Shown here: positions 23,935-37,554 of the stretch, one piece after another
Position numbering within the stretch: the first letter of the stretch is position 1
Layout of the letters: every line of letters starts with the position of its first letter
Assembly (NCBI GenBank): GCA_903813345.2
Contig: CAIIXF020000009.1
Coordinates: 19,617,759-19,681,758, forward strand
Reading direction: 5' to 3'
Source of the DNA: Owenia fusiformis
Lineage: Eukaryota > Annelida > Polychaeta > Sabellida > Oweniidae
DNA: 64,000 nt
The notes under the pieces: generated by a model
What the model saw: only the letters and a program-made list of their open reading frames with translations
What the model was told of the DNA's origin: nothing
Database searches by the model: none
Position numbers and translations under genes: made by a program

Positions 23935-26900
23935 ATGACAGAAATATCACGAGTTAAACGAATGCTGATCTTCACAGCTGGGTTTATTGAGGCTTTACTA
24001 TTCGCTGGTTGTATATTTGGCTGGTCATCTTTGCTGTTTGTCTTGAAGGAAGATGGGATTTACAGCAACCTCTGCAATGCAGTTGATGCAACAATAAACA
24101 ATGGCACACAGGTACAGTCAGGCAGACATCAAAGAGGATTGGTTCCCAGAGTGCAACATCGATATTCTGTCCCATATATGGAAATGTCGTGATTCAAAAT
24201 TTGAATTCAAACAGCCACCATTTTGTTCACTTCAACATTTGAATCATGAATTCTTTTCTTATTCCTAATCGAAAAATTCCAAAACTCACCAGAAATGATC
24301 GAGATATCGGTTCAAACCTTTTGGACTGTTTATTTTGAATTTATAGTCGGTAATAATTTCAGAGAATAATGACATTTCGACGTTTTCATTGTTGGAAAAT
24401 ATTGATAGTCGATCTTGGGAGCAAATCCTCCTTGCAGACATGAAATACACTATCATTTCAAACTCACTTTTGGGATTAGTTATTTGTTCATGTATGTTCA
24501 AGTTCAAACCATGCATTAACTTACTCACTTCGAGAGCCATGTTAGATTTTGAAACTTATGGCTCTCAAACGGAGAAGTGAACAGCTGATCAATAGTGACC
24601 TTTGAAATCGAATTAAGTCGATCCGCGGCTTACTTTTGGTCTCTAACTGTGTCTTACATCAGTATCATCAATCCGTGTAAGTATTGGAGCGCTGGGATAC
24701 TTCTTTTTCGATCAAGACTTGTAAATTGTTCATCGAGTGAAAGTTTTTTAGACCTGTTTCCAATATGGCGGTTTGCTAGGTGCGAGATACGCAACGAACG
24801 AAATGAATTTTGAGAATTAGTTAGGTTCGGACAACCTCCGGAGATTTACGAAAATGTCCGAGCAGAAACCGCCATATTGGAATTTGGCAGTAAAACGATT
24901 CACTCGACTAACAATTACAAGTCTTGATCGAAAAAGAAGTACTCCAGCGCTCCAATACTTACACGGATTGATGATACTGATGTAAGACACAGTTAGAGAC
25001 CAAAAGTAAGCCGCGGATCGACTTAATTCGATTTCAAAGGTCACGATCATTGAGCTGTCCAAATGCTCCGTTGGAAAGCTATTATATCAAAATCCAAATA
25101 GCTTTCGCAGGAAGTAAGCATTAACTATTCAATATTGAACATTCATGTATTTATTTGAGCCTCAAATCTTGCTAAATAAATTTTATTCAATTTTTAAAAT
25201 TAATATATTTTAAAATTATTTCTAGTCATTGATCTACAATGGGGAAATCCAACTATATGGATAACAAATATTCAATATTTAGCATTTTGATGATATACTC
25301 AATTCATCTACATGTATTAAACCTTATTATTGAAATCAAGCCAATATTCAGTTTTGAGCATGGTGAACATTTACATTTCACATGAGTAAACTGTATTTTT
25401 TAGTCATTGAACTACACTGAAGAAGTTGTAGTGGATGTTGGTGTAGTAGAGCTAAACCCTAACAGTACCATCCAAGTGGACATTCCACTGCCAGGGAGTA
25501 CTGCGGCAACTGAGGTGCTACAGCATGTGCCTCCACATCAACATAAGTACCCCACCTGTGCAGAGCAAGATTCTATGCTGGCCCTTGTGTTCACCATCGC
25601 CAACTTGTGTTTCACCCTCTATAACCCTTTAATCGGGACCATCTTTGACAAGTTTGGCACTAGACTGAGCAGACTCATGGCGAGGTAAACAATAATTGTG
25701 TTTTAATGTATTGATTCAAAGATGAAGGAGCAAAACAAAGGATGAGTGCTTTGAAAAACATTATAAATCCTTGAACAAAAGACCATAAAACAAAGCTGAC
25801 ATAATGTATGGCATTGTTATTCCTCTGTCACATTTGATCTACATTTGACAACCATACAGTGGCTGTAGCTTCCCAAAATTAAGATATATATGCAGCATAA
25901 AATATAGTGATAAGCAGTGCGATGTAGATTTTCTATATCGAGTTTCTGAGGCTATGGCCACCATAGAGCAAATGTGACTGAAACTTTAGTTAGCAGTGCC
26001 TGAACAATTTTGGTACCTTTTGATATTAACTATGCAAACCAACTGTCAGATTCTGTCATCTCGGTATTATGTGTCAGACATAATGAGTCATATGTGTATT
26101 GTGTGTCAAAGATGTATTATGTGATATCATGTATTATGTGTCAAATGTGTATTATGTGTCAAATATGTGCCATATGTCACATCAAACATGTATCATGTGT
26201 TCTTGCTTTTTAGCACATTGCTGATATCTGGTGGCATATTCTTGGCGTTCACAACTACAGGTCAGTGAATAAACTAAACTCACATGATTTATATGTATGA
26301 TTAAAATGGAAAGAGACACTTAGTATTTCCATATACATTTTATGGAATCATATTCGGAAAATAAGTTTTTTGTTTATTTACATTAGTGGATGGATTTATT
26401 TCATTCACCCATTTTTCATTGCTATATAAATTAATGTAATAAAATATGAGTCCATTTATGGGGGTCCACTTTTGTAACTTGACATATTTTCTAAAATGAC
26501 CACCAAAAATTGGCATTCACAACTACAGGTCAGTGAATAAATTAAACTCACATGATTTATATGTATGATTAAAATGGAAAGAGACACTTAGTATTTCCAT
26601 ATACATTTTATGGAATCATATTCGGAAAATAAGTTTTTTGTTTATTTACATTAGTGGATGGATTTATTTCATTCACCCATTTTTCATTGCTATATAAATT
26701 AATGTAATAAAATATGAGTCCATTTATGGGGGTCCACTTTTGTAACTTGACATATTTTCTAAAATGACCACCAAAAATTGGCATTCACAACTACAGGTCA
26801 GTGAATAAATTAAACTCACGTGATTTATATGTATGATTAAAATGGAAAGAGACACTTAGTATTTCCATATACATTTTATGGAATCATACTCGGAAAATAA

Positions 26901-29900
26901 GTTTTCGTTTAAAAAATTATAAAGACAAATTAAAAAATATGCATACCAATTTATTAGTATTTGAGCCCACTAAATGGTCAGGTGCCATGTTCTATTTGCA
27001 GATATACCTCATCTGATTTTCCCCGGCATGTCTCTGTTTGCTATGGGAGGTATGCAGTTGTATGTCTCAAATCTACAGGTATGTTTTCATTTATAGGGTA
27101 TGATGGTTTATTTTATTTTATTATTTGTTTATAAGGATAAAACTCACAATACAACAGAGAGAATACTAAAACAGTGGAGTACTAGTAACACCTAGATTCA
27201 ATCACTACCAGAGAATGAGTTATTTGTCCTATGATATTTATAGATGTTTTCATGAGATGTGATATTGTCAAGTGGTCAAGTTTATGTTTTGATAAATATC
27301 ACAAAAGGCAAAATTACAAGAGCACAATATTATGATCTATTAATTTTATAGAATAACTTTTTACAACATTTTACAATTTGGTAAGATATAAAGGTATAAT
27401 GATACACTGGTATACTACTCTGTAAAGTTCGTAGCTAAGGAATACCACTACAGCTGCAATAAGCTTATACGCCAATGATGATCACAATGGTAGCTGCACT
27501 TGACTATTGATGCCTGTCACGGTAAGCTTCATTCTGGTGATGGCGAACATCAATAAATCTGCACTCTGATAATGATCAATGTCTCGGTTCGCTGCACTTC
27601 GGTAATAACTATCACCACGATAGTTACACTCTGGTAATAACAATCACCACTATAGCTGCACTCTGATAATGGTGAATGTCAAGCTAAGCTGCACTCTATG
27701 GTGATACGATAACTACGATAGCTGTACTCTGATAAGGGTGAATGTCAGAATTATTGTACTAAGAAATAATGAATGTCACAATACAGTTACATTTGCACTT
27801 GTACTCAGGTATTACTGAACATCACGAGTAACACTTAGATAACGATGGACATCACACAATTGTACTTTTGGATGATGAACATCACACCACACCACGTGGA
27901 CGTTGTTAGTGACTTTACATTTGTAAGTCTATCCCACAAAAACTATAAATAAAACAAAGGACAATACTTCCAAGAAGTTGCTTTTCAGTTTACAAAATGA
28001 TTCAAAAATGATAGCAAGGAGAAGGAAAGTACGATCTTATACAAATTGGTAACTAAGATAAAAACGTCATGTTTACCAAGAAAATATGATGTGTCCAATT
28101 ATAATGTATAAATGATATTATAAATAAGATAAATAGATAATATAGAACTTGAAACAAAGATAAATATGTAAATACCTGGTATGTGTACCATTGTAGCAAT
28201 AGAAGGCCACATGTAAATCACTCCTTACAGAACATAACCTGTACGGAACATAACTAGACGACACATTTAGGACGCACAACAGATAAACGTGATAAATGAA
28301 TGCAAATGTATTTATATGAGTAAACAGTGAGTGAAACCGTGAATGAAATACTAAGGAAATGGAATGATGCCAAATGGTTTCTATACTAATGAATGCTACA
28401 TGTAGAGTACATTATATTGAATGATATAACTCGCGTTTGAGTAAACGCTAACCATACTTTAGTAACACCTAGATCCAATCACTACCAGAGAATAAGCTAT
28501 TTGTCCTATGATTATAGATGTTTTCATGAGATGTCATATCATGCGTGACCTTTCATGCAGTAACTATAATGTGTGCAGAATGATGATACAGATGTGATAA
28601 CTGACTTAGACATCTCTTTTCATTTTACTTTCAAGAAGGTTACTAGTACCATCATTTCTAGAAGTCCACTTGCAAATGTGACATATGTTTCAGATTGGCA
28701 GCATGTTTGGGAAGAGGCAGTCTACAGTTGTGACAATATATAGTGGTTCTTTTGATACATCATCTGTAGGATTTCTGCTTGTTAAGGTAATTGTGCATAA
28801 AGGATAAGAACTCATTAATGAATTCTAGCTGCCATGTAAATTTGACTTCAAAATTACTAATCCAGCAAGACTTCTTTTTATTTCAAAGTGTTATAACATG
28901 ATAAATCACAACCATTATTTTCCAATAGCCTATAATAGGGTATATTGCATAATACCAATTTACCTTTGTGCCAAAAGTTAAAATGCGATTGCACTTGTCA
29001 AATTGAATGGAAATTCCGGTAACTTATGTATTTTGTATAACACATTAAATCTGCGCATTAAATTTCTGTTTTTTGTCATTTACATCATTAATTTGTAGTA
29101 GCATTTGGATTTCGCGTTTTGTGCCCATCACAAATTATGCATGTATTAATTTAATTAATTTCCGCAGTTATTGTCTGATAACATATTGGACTCGGGCCAA
29201 TAAAAACTAATTTCTACGAATTGGGCTTTGTTAATAATAAGGTTACCTTTGTTTTTGTGTTTTACGCAAATTAATCATGCACGCAAATACATTGTGTTAT
29301 TCGGTAAATATTTATTTCCAGATTGCATATGACAATGGTATATCTCGTCAACATTCCATGTATTTCTACACTTCATTGGTTGCAATTGTTCTACTTAACA
29401 CATTCCTCTTGATGCCAAAGTTTAAAGTATTTACAGATGAGAAACAAACAAAGGGTAGGTCAGGTGTCTCATAAAAACAGACCGGGCAAAACGAACATTG
29501 TTTTGGAAAGATATAAAGTTGCTATATTTTTCCGCCATTTCTAATTTTAAGTCATCTTTAGGAGTGAAGGCTTATTGTTATAGTGTCCAACTTTTTTTGT
29601 GGTGGCAATTGTTGTTTGGCATGAGTGTAACAAATGGCAGGTGGTGGCATTTTTGCATGTTAATGCCTCATTTATCAGTGTTTTTATTTAGCATAATTTA
29701 GAATACAGGGTATCTACTACCAATCGCCATCATGCATTGTATGTAGCCTTCAAGGTAAATAAAGGAACAATATAAAACATTATTGATGGCTTTTGATTGT
29801 TATTTGGGAGGGCTTGGGTTTGTAGAGAGTGCTTGAAAATAAAGAGCCACCAAACTGTAGCCTGAATTCTCTTAGAAAGCATGTAGCTACATATTTTCAT

Positions 29901-32900
29901 TTTCAACTTTAGATTTGCACATCATTATCATCTATCAGACAAAAAGTATCCGAAATCTCATAATTTTGAAACAGGATTATTACTGGTGATATTTACAATA
30001 TCAAAATCTGAAATGATATGAATCTTTGTGTGTTGTAGTATTTATTTCTAAATTTCGATTTCAGGAGAGCAACTTGAGAATGGGGAGGAGATGAAAACAC
30101 TAAGATCTCAAAACACAATCGATGAAAAAAATGATGCAAAAACTGACATTCAAGCTGATAATGAAGATAAATCTGACCAAAACTCACACCTTGCGGCTGA
30201 TAATCATACAGATCTTCAAGAGGATCACATTGTGAAGGGAAATGAATCTATTAAACCGATAAAGAGATATGTGTTCAGTTTGCTATATATGTTTCACATT
30301 ATATGGATTACTATAGGCCAGTTAAGGTTTATATTTCTGGTTGGCAGCATGAATGCTTTGCTGAATGTCCGAGCCAATGGAGACCATGAGACAGGTAAGT
30401 GTTAAGGATGGCCCAGTGGGATCATTTTTAGGGCTGTCTTCGCAGGACTTATGTATGCAAGTCTGATTACTCATCTTACTTCAGGCTACCTTAACTCCAG
30501 TTTTAATATTAATTTGATATTTTTTAATATAAAGATACCAGTTAAATGTGTAGACCAATGGCATGGTGTCTATATGTGTAATTACAACCAGGTCTTAACT
30601 TGGATATGTCTCCCAGTTCAAAATTGAAAGAAGAAACGAGATATAAATAGAGATAATCTAACATTTTAAATGCTATTTGGAAATGCTATACTTCCAGTGA
30701 GCTTCCTAACAAATGTACTTAGCTACTTCATGATGTGCGGGTTGTTATGTGCGCCATTCGCTGGCATGATCATGGACAAGCATTCCAGAATTATACAGAG
30801 CAAGAAATGTATGTACAGTTAAGATTCTACCAAATTCATTTACTAGTATACCATTTAAAGTTAGCTTTCACTCAGCTTGTCATTTCAATGAAACATGTCT
30901 CTTAAATAATCAGCTTTGTATATGAACATCAACAGTTAGAATACAGTTAGATTCCAATTGTACTTTTGTCGATGTTTAAGAGTTTTTGCGAAACCCCCAT
31001 TCTTCATAATCTGATTTGTAAATAAAGCTAATAAAATTCTGATTAAGATAAAAATTGATTTTAATGAGTTCTTATATTGTTTAATTTTAGCAAACAGTGC
31101 AATGTCTCTTCTGGACAATGCCTTAAGTACATCAATAGCATTGACGATTACGTGTATAATGATGATCGGTGTCTCTGTCTTGGTACTCATCCCTGTTTTG
31201 GAATTACTCTACATCGCATTCCTGTTTGTTGTCGTCTTCCGTTCATTCCTCTATGGGACAGCTATATCATTTATAGGAAAAGTGTAAGTAAAATTTGCTT
31301 AAACGCCCCATATAATATGACTTGAAAAGTTATTTAAGAGATTTTTAAAAAAAGGGGAAATGCCAATAAGAAGCTTTTTCTGACTTAGTCATTCTTTCAA
31401 AAGTGTGAAATGAAAAACTCACAAATTCTTCTTTAAATATTCTTGCAGTAACAACACAATCAAAATCATTGACTATAAGAGGCTGAAAACTAAACATGAC
31501 ATAATTTTCCACTTTCAATTTAACAGCAGTGTCTAACTTAAGCAAAACAGCCTCTCAGAATCAGAATGTGTATGGAGTCTAGAGGATTCAATTTTCTAAG
31601 TTGAAGTCAATATTTCTGGTTTTAGCTAGTGAGGATATATAGGGATGCAGAAACATGCTAAGTTTACCTAGATCATAATCCTTACCCTGAATATAAAGTA
31701 TATAGGGAATAAGTTAATATGTGTGAAAATCTAAAACTTGTCATGTCGTTCAGGTTCTCATTTATGATCTATATGTATTTCTAACTTCTTCAAATGTGCA
31801 TGGAACTAAAATTGTGGCAGCCATCTTAGATTTGTGTGCATGGTTTTGGTTGTACTGAATCTGTTTCGAAATAACATATTTTGTATACCTTTGATAAGTA
31901 AGGTATGCATTTGAAGTGAAATTACAGATATTATACTTGATATATAATGCAGTTATGCATTACATGTCCAAGTAAGTAAGTAACCAATAATACAAAACAC
32001 AGTTACATAACAGACAAAAAGTGTACAACTTGACATTGTCTTAATTGCATTAGGCATAAATACACGCTCAATGGCTTTGGTTTTTTGATTGAATTTGGAC
32101 CAAATGTCATTGTACACATTCAGAAAAAGTGTACATTGTCCAATTTATTCCTTTCTTGTCAAAATCAGATTATTGAGTAAAATAATTTGGATCTTATGAA
32201 AAATAGCTCATATACAGTGCACATCAAAATGTTTATCATCTATCATTCATGGTATTATTTATCTCAAAAAAAAAACACATTTATAAACAGTATATGATAA
32301 ATAGCTTATATTGGCTGTGATTTAGTTTAGGTTTCACCTCTTGAAAAATATGATATTTCTAGAGAGTTTGTCCATTGCAATAAACTCCATATTTAATCCC
32401 TCTCAGTAAATATCATGATACATACATGTGATCTGGTGTTTGGGTGAGGTGTGACATGTGTTGTATTATTTCAATCTCATATTCAATATTCTTTCTCCAG
32501 ACCCTCTTTAATATTTTTTCAGGAGTGATATATTCAGTTATCTACATACGAACATGTCCCATACAGTGTATCTGTATTTTATCCAATATTTTAAACCAAT
32601 ATTTTATCCCATATCATGTATTACTGTATGCCAAATTTCTGTGTTGGAATGTAATTAGTTTTGATACTTGTTGAAACATAAAATCATGTTTTATTTGTTT
32701 ATTATCTATGCCGCAATACTTCTTTCTTTCCAATGTAAACAGCATAATCTGCAAATAAGGCTTAATATCTTTATAACCAGAAGGAGTTACTTCCATATTG
32801 GGTGCTGTAAAGATGGGAGATCATATGAAGAACAATCTTTAAGAAACCATTCATTGTTGATAGGGGCTACAGGGATTGTATGAAATTTTGTTAAACTTAG

Positions 32901-35224
32901 ACATCTACCCACATATCCTCATTAACTCCTGGTAGATCCTGGTAGATCAACCCAAAGAGAGACTAACTCAACTCGACTAATCACTAAGATACAGTAGGAT
33001 ATTGATAGCATGAATGCAAAAATGATGTCACATCACTTAATTCACGGGAACTATGGCAGATTGCCAATATGGCATGTATTGGAGTTAAATATCAGGAAGT
33101 GCTCTCAAGAAAGGACTTAAAACTGTACAACAAACGGAGAAAGATCGAATTCTAACAAATGTATTCGAAACGTCAACTTATTGAATCACGAAGACGTTTA
33201 CAGACTTTTACATGGAAATTCCAAATCTAGTTTTTTTATCTGTTATGACATGACAGAGATCACAAATTGCAAGAGCATAGAACTGTTGGCAAATGTGTTG
33301 AAGTACGTTGAAACAAAATGTCAACTTGTGGAAAATGGGGAAATAATAACTAATATTTAAAGGTAGAATCAGATATATGGGGGTGACAAAATTACAAGCA
33401 ACATGTACAATTGACCTACCAATCTGTTCCTTACAATCTCAAACACAATATCTCCCAAAAGATTCACTATATTTATAAATTGGTGAAGTTATAATGAATT
33501 AAAAGTGCAAAAATGGGTCAAAAATGTTTAAATTCTCCCAAATAATAAGAATGGTGACCATTATTATAGAAAATCAATACATTATTGTAAAAATCTTTAG
33601 TTTTCCTGAAATAAAGTGTGCACTTTGGGGATTTTTAGAAAATAAACATGAAAAGGAATGACATAAGCCAGAAATATTCTAAAATTGAAACAATTTTTTG
33701 TTAGGCTGCTCGCTAGATCTGATTCTCTCTTTAATGTGCTACTTAATGTGCTATTTTAAATATTGCTGTACCATTGGTTTCAATGAGAACTAAAAATTTA
33801 AAATGCATTTTTCTCTGAATCACTTTCATGCATGAATAAGTTCATTTCTCGCGTACCAATTTTTCTTAATTTTTTCGACAAAAGTTACTCGAGGTTGACT
33901 GCTATGCATTGATGTGACATATTAAACGATGAGTGTGGGCTTCAAATTTAGTTAAATAATAAATAATAATAACAAAAACAAAAAGTCCTTCAAAAACCAC
34001 CTTTGAAAATTAAAAAAGTTTCACATATCACATTTTGATAACATTGGGTAAGACTACCATTAAGCCAAAGTGGTTTAAACTAATTATGAGGCCTTTGAAG
34101 TTGTTTATACTATGCATTGCATTCATGATAATCACTGTATTCTGTTCACAGCTATATCATTTATAAAAATTGTGACATTTGGTTTGAATTATTCATACTA
34201 TACATTGCATTTGTGTTCCAACCCATTTATTGAATTTTAGGCTCTAAACCAGGATTAACAGTACAATATATTCTTACATGAAATTTATCAATAACTACAT
34301 GTACATTCAAACAATCTGGTCCTAGGGAGCAGTAGAATTCATACAATAAGTGAACCTAAGACTTTGGCTCTAGGCATATCATAATGCACTTGGTTTTTCC
34401 AATTTCCATTAAGTATTTTGGAAGCACACAAAGTAGAAATACATATATTTGTATATGTTTAGGTTCTATTGCAATATTGTGGCGGCAGTCACTCAACACT
34501 TAAATAATTTAGCAGATTACAAATTTACATTACCCTTTGTTTTTCTAGCTTCCCAATGCAGTATTTTGGAAGCCTGCTTGGCCTCATGTACTTCATCTCT
34601 GGTGCCATTGCCACCTTGCAGTTCCCACTGTTTATATGGGCAGAAGGACCACCAAAGGACCCTACCTATGTAAGTTACAACTTCAGTTGGCCAAAAACTT
34701 AAAATGTTCCTGGCTAGCATAAGAAATCAAATTTATTCAAATAACCAAGAATACTAAGGGCTGTGATCAATTGGCAACAAAAGCCAAATGAACAGCATTC
34801 AAAGAACAATAATAGTGAAAACTACAAAAGGCAACATAAAATGAATCTTTGTGGAAAGTACAATGTGCAATATTCAATAGAGTAAATGAAAGGCAGTGCA
34901 TTGGTTGGTTGGTAAATTGAAAGAAACATTCTCTCTTCTTTATTTCAAATTGTGTAGTTTAATTTATTATACTTTTTGAAATCATATTTAGTACTATGAA
35001 TCAGATGTTGCAACTCTGCATATTTGACAAGTGTGTTGGGAAGTATGTAAAAGCCCCAAAAATATAGTTTGTAATCTTATGAAATAAAACTTGATTAATG
35101 TTCCTATATCTGTATATTTCAGCCGAATGCATTACTTCTGGCCCTTGCAGTTGTCTCTACAATTCATCCGATATACATCATTTTTAAACATAAGCAAAGC
35201 AGTAAGCTCACTGGATTGGGATAA
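23935..35224 (+). CDS. SLC43-family major facilitator transporter (complete, 11 exons, 554 aa)
   Basis: Exons: 23935-24111, 25404-25684, 26214-26260, 27002-27078, 28694-28786, 29322-29454, 30065-30394, 30698-30808, 31091-31283, 34549-34669, 35123-35224. All splice sites are GT-AG and the joined frame is 1665 nt ending in TAA. SLC43 carriers move large neutral amino acids (A1, A2) or purine bases (A3) across the plasma membrane. Features supporting the call: an N-terminal first helix with FIEALLFAGCIFGWSSL, a long extracellular loop with N-glycosylation sequons between helices 1 and 2, the NPLIGTIFDKFGTR signature after helix 2, the GGMQLYVSNLQIGSMFG segment of helix 4-5, and a hydrophilic Asp/Glu/Lys-rich central loop (residues of about 263-335) followed by the second six-helix half with FAGMIMDKHSR. 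The length matches the family (about 490-570). Which paralogue (A1, A2 or A3) it follows cannot be decided by eye. ATTAAA at 35431 and AATAAA at 35814 are possible polyadenylation signals. Confidence 0.9.
24121..24442. mobile_element. Inverted-repeat element in intron 1 of the SLC43 gene (family shared with 56082)
   Basis: The left end GGCAGACATCAAAGAGGATT and the right end AATCCTCCTTGCAGACATG are inverted. The GAGGATTGG...CCCAGA...GATATTCT order is also seen at 56082-56289, so the two belong to one family. It begins about 10 bp after the donor of exon 1. Confidence 0.6.
24580..25060. mobile_element. 481-bp fold-back element in intron 1 of the SLC43 gene
   Basis: Arms 24580-24774 and 24866-25060 are inverted copies (for example AATTAAGTCGATCCGCGGCT and its complement), separated by a 91-bp loop. 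Both strands therefore show the same short translated peptide, which I treat as an artefact of the symmetry. Confidence 0.8.
26085..26185 (+). repeat. Degenerate short tandem repeat before SLC43 exon 3
   Basis: Units like ATGTGTATTATGTGTCAA recur several times just upstream of the exon 3 acceptor at 26213. Confidence 0.6.
26242..26905 (+). repeat. Tandem repeat of 268-bp units that contains a splice donor
   Basis: About 2.5 copies start at 26242, 26510 and 26778. The first begins inside exon 3 of the SLC43 gene; each repeat carries the last 19 exon bases plus the donor ACAACTACAG/GTCAGTG. The two extra donors are at about 26529 and 26797. The copies are almost identical. Confidence 0.9.
27180..28548. 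repeat. Direct repeats flanking a degenerate tandem array in SLC43 intron 4
   Basis: TAACACCTAGATTCAATCAC (27186) and TAACACCTAGATCCAATCAC (28462) begin two copies of a block of about 85 bp. Between them, 27420-27900 holds a degenerate array of units like GCACTCTGATAATGGTGAAT with varied spacing. Confidence 0.65.
31284..34548 (+). other. Intron 9 of the SLC43 gene (3.3 kb)
   Basis: Donor AGT/GTAAGT and acceptor TTTTTCTAG. The interior is AT-rich; I see no gene, no tandem array and no clear element in it. Confidence 0.7.
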
Positions 35225-35430
35225 TGCTGGATGAGTTAGATCTAAGAACCATCCAAAAAATTGAAATCATGTTAAAGAAGTTGGGATCAGAAGGTTCAAT
35301 GATTTCATTTGGGAATTTACTTTTGCATTGGACATTCTCCAAAATAGCCGAGATGATGAGGATTTGTGTTTTTTGAAAATAGTTTTGATCTGATTTTGTA
35401 TGTAATGTGCCAGTTTCATTGTGTAATTTT

Positions 35431-35819
35431 ATTAAAGTTTATATATTATGGTACATGTATGTAATCAAAACAGTGTTCATTATGTATAAGTACTATATTG
35501 GTCAATGTAATACTTAAAGAGTGTTCATAAGTATACATGAAAATTAGTATAATGTATTAGTACTGTACTGTTTTGTATATGTACTTACTATGTAAATTAA
35601 TTGTAACATTTTTCATGATCTGCCAAGTACACAAATACTGCCATAATAATGCATCAGTATTTATTGTTTTGCTAAATGTGCAAAATATATTAAATACTGT
35701 TCATTGTACTTAATGTAAATGTGTCCTAAGTCATAATACATACCCTGTTTATAATGTATCAATACAGGATTAGAAAATGTGCTGATACTCATAGCATGTA
35801 TCGAATAAATGCATTGTTG
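35431..35819 (+). terminator. Candidate polyadenylation signals of the SLC43 gene
   Basis: ATTAAA at 35431-35436 and AATAAA at 35814-35819 follow the stop at 35222. The AT-rich 3' region up to 36060, with many TGTA words (possible Pumilio-type sites), may be untranslated region. Confidence 0.45.
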
Positions 35820-36473
35820 TAATTATGTAGGTATCAATGTAGTAAACTTGATACATGTTATAAATATAGTGTTTATAATATATCTTTCCAAAAATGTATG
35901 AAACATAATGTACATTGTTAAGTTTTAACCTTAATATGAGTATGTAATTGTATGAATACTACATTTATGTATGTTGTTTAGTATGTACCCAGAATTATGT
36001 TATATGGATGTAATTTATATAGTTCAGTTTATTATTTTATGTATATAATTATGATAAAACAATGCCTTATATATTTATTTTATGAATCTCACTTCATTTA
36101 GTGTATTCAGTATAATGTCATCTCGATTCTTTTATGAAAAGTTGCAATGTGTTTACTCCAATGGTAGCTATTCTGGATCATATGGAGATCCTTTAAAATT
36201 GTCTTCTCGTTCACCCATCCAATTGTATGTTCTTCAACAGTATCAAACGAATGCAAACTGCCATTCGTCTGAACCATTGCTGCTCATATCAAAATATTCA
36301 AGATGTATACTATACCACCGTCATTGCAAACCAATCTTTTGGTAACTTGTGAATGAAGCAATTACGGTACTAGTACTGTGATTTTCCTTCATGTGAGTCC
36401 ACTGTTTGGTGCCATTATAGATTTATGAACTAAATGTTATTAAGTAGCATATTAAATATGTAATTGTTGCTTA

Positions 36474-36610
36474 CTTCGGTCCAAAGCCTTCTCTATATTC
36501 CGGCTTTGAGGAGGAAGATTGAGCTGCCTTAGTATTATAAATATTGTAAATCATTGTGTCACACGCACAGTAAATATGGCATAATAATATGAAATATACC
36601 TTTATGTATA
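36474..36610 (+). repeat. Dispersed repeat (second copy at 20398)
   Basis: GGTCCAAAGCCTTCTCTATA, CCGGCTTTGAGG, ATTGTAAATCATTGTGTCAC and GAAATATACCTTTATG match 20398-20530 in order. Confidence 0.55.
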
Positions 36611-37554
36611 GATTTGAAGAACACCAGCTCACATCCCCGTCTGAATCTATTGTTATATTTGATTTCTTTAAGCGAGAATAATTTCAAATGTTATTCACGT
36701 CCAGAACCGGAAGCCATTTTTAGCTACAGCGAGAAAATTTCACCATGTGTTGAAACTCCGAAATGAAATTTTGAAATATCTAAATCCAGACAAGCAACGC
36801 TTCATCCTAAATATGATTAATATTCATAAAAATATTTATAAAATTTATTAAAAATGAGTTCTAGGTGCGTGTAGGTGCGTGTAGCACAGTACATACGAAA
36901 TCAATGAAGTTTCGTCTAGCTGTAAGCTAGAGACTCGAGTAAATTGTTGCATACTAGAATTGAAAGGGTATAGAATTTGTTTGACAATTTGCAGTATTAA
37001 AAGCAAGTTGCATATGTGTGAATTCTTTAAAGTGTAAGACAAATTAAGAATAAATTTGATTTAGAAATGGCAAACTGTATTTGTTTGTTAAGAATAAGTG
37101 AAAACGTGTACAATTACACGACTTTGAAATAAAAAATGTTTGTATACTGTTTTCCAAGAAGTCTACAAATTACTGATCTATCATGTACATTATATAAAGA
37201 GACAATGACACGGGCTTCTAGTGCATCCGCGAATTTTGAGTATGAGCGGTCCTCAGGCTACGAATGTGACCTGTTTTGGAAAGTCATGGGGGACACCGTG
37301 CGGCTGTGTAAAAATGGAAAATAAAGGTGAATTTATATATTCTTCTTCTTGAAATCGTTAAATATAGTTTATGTTGTATTTAATAGTCCGGGGTCAAGAA
37401 AATGTTGAACATAAGCTATTTTAGAAATATAACTGTTTATAATAGAATATCAATCAGAAAATACAGATTCCTCGCCTTAGTGCCAAACATCCATTATCCC
37501 AGTAGAAAAAAAACAATCCAAAACCTTTTAACAGCGAACCTGGACAAGTTCTAC

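Noticed and set aside
24595-25062. Identical-looking short peptides on both strands, which could be read as a pair of divergent small genes.
   Set aside because: They are the two arms of one fold-back element; symmetry alone creates them.
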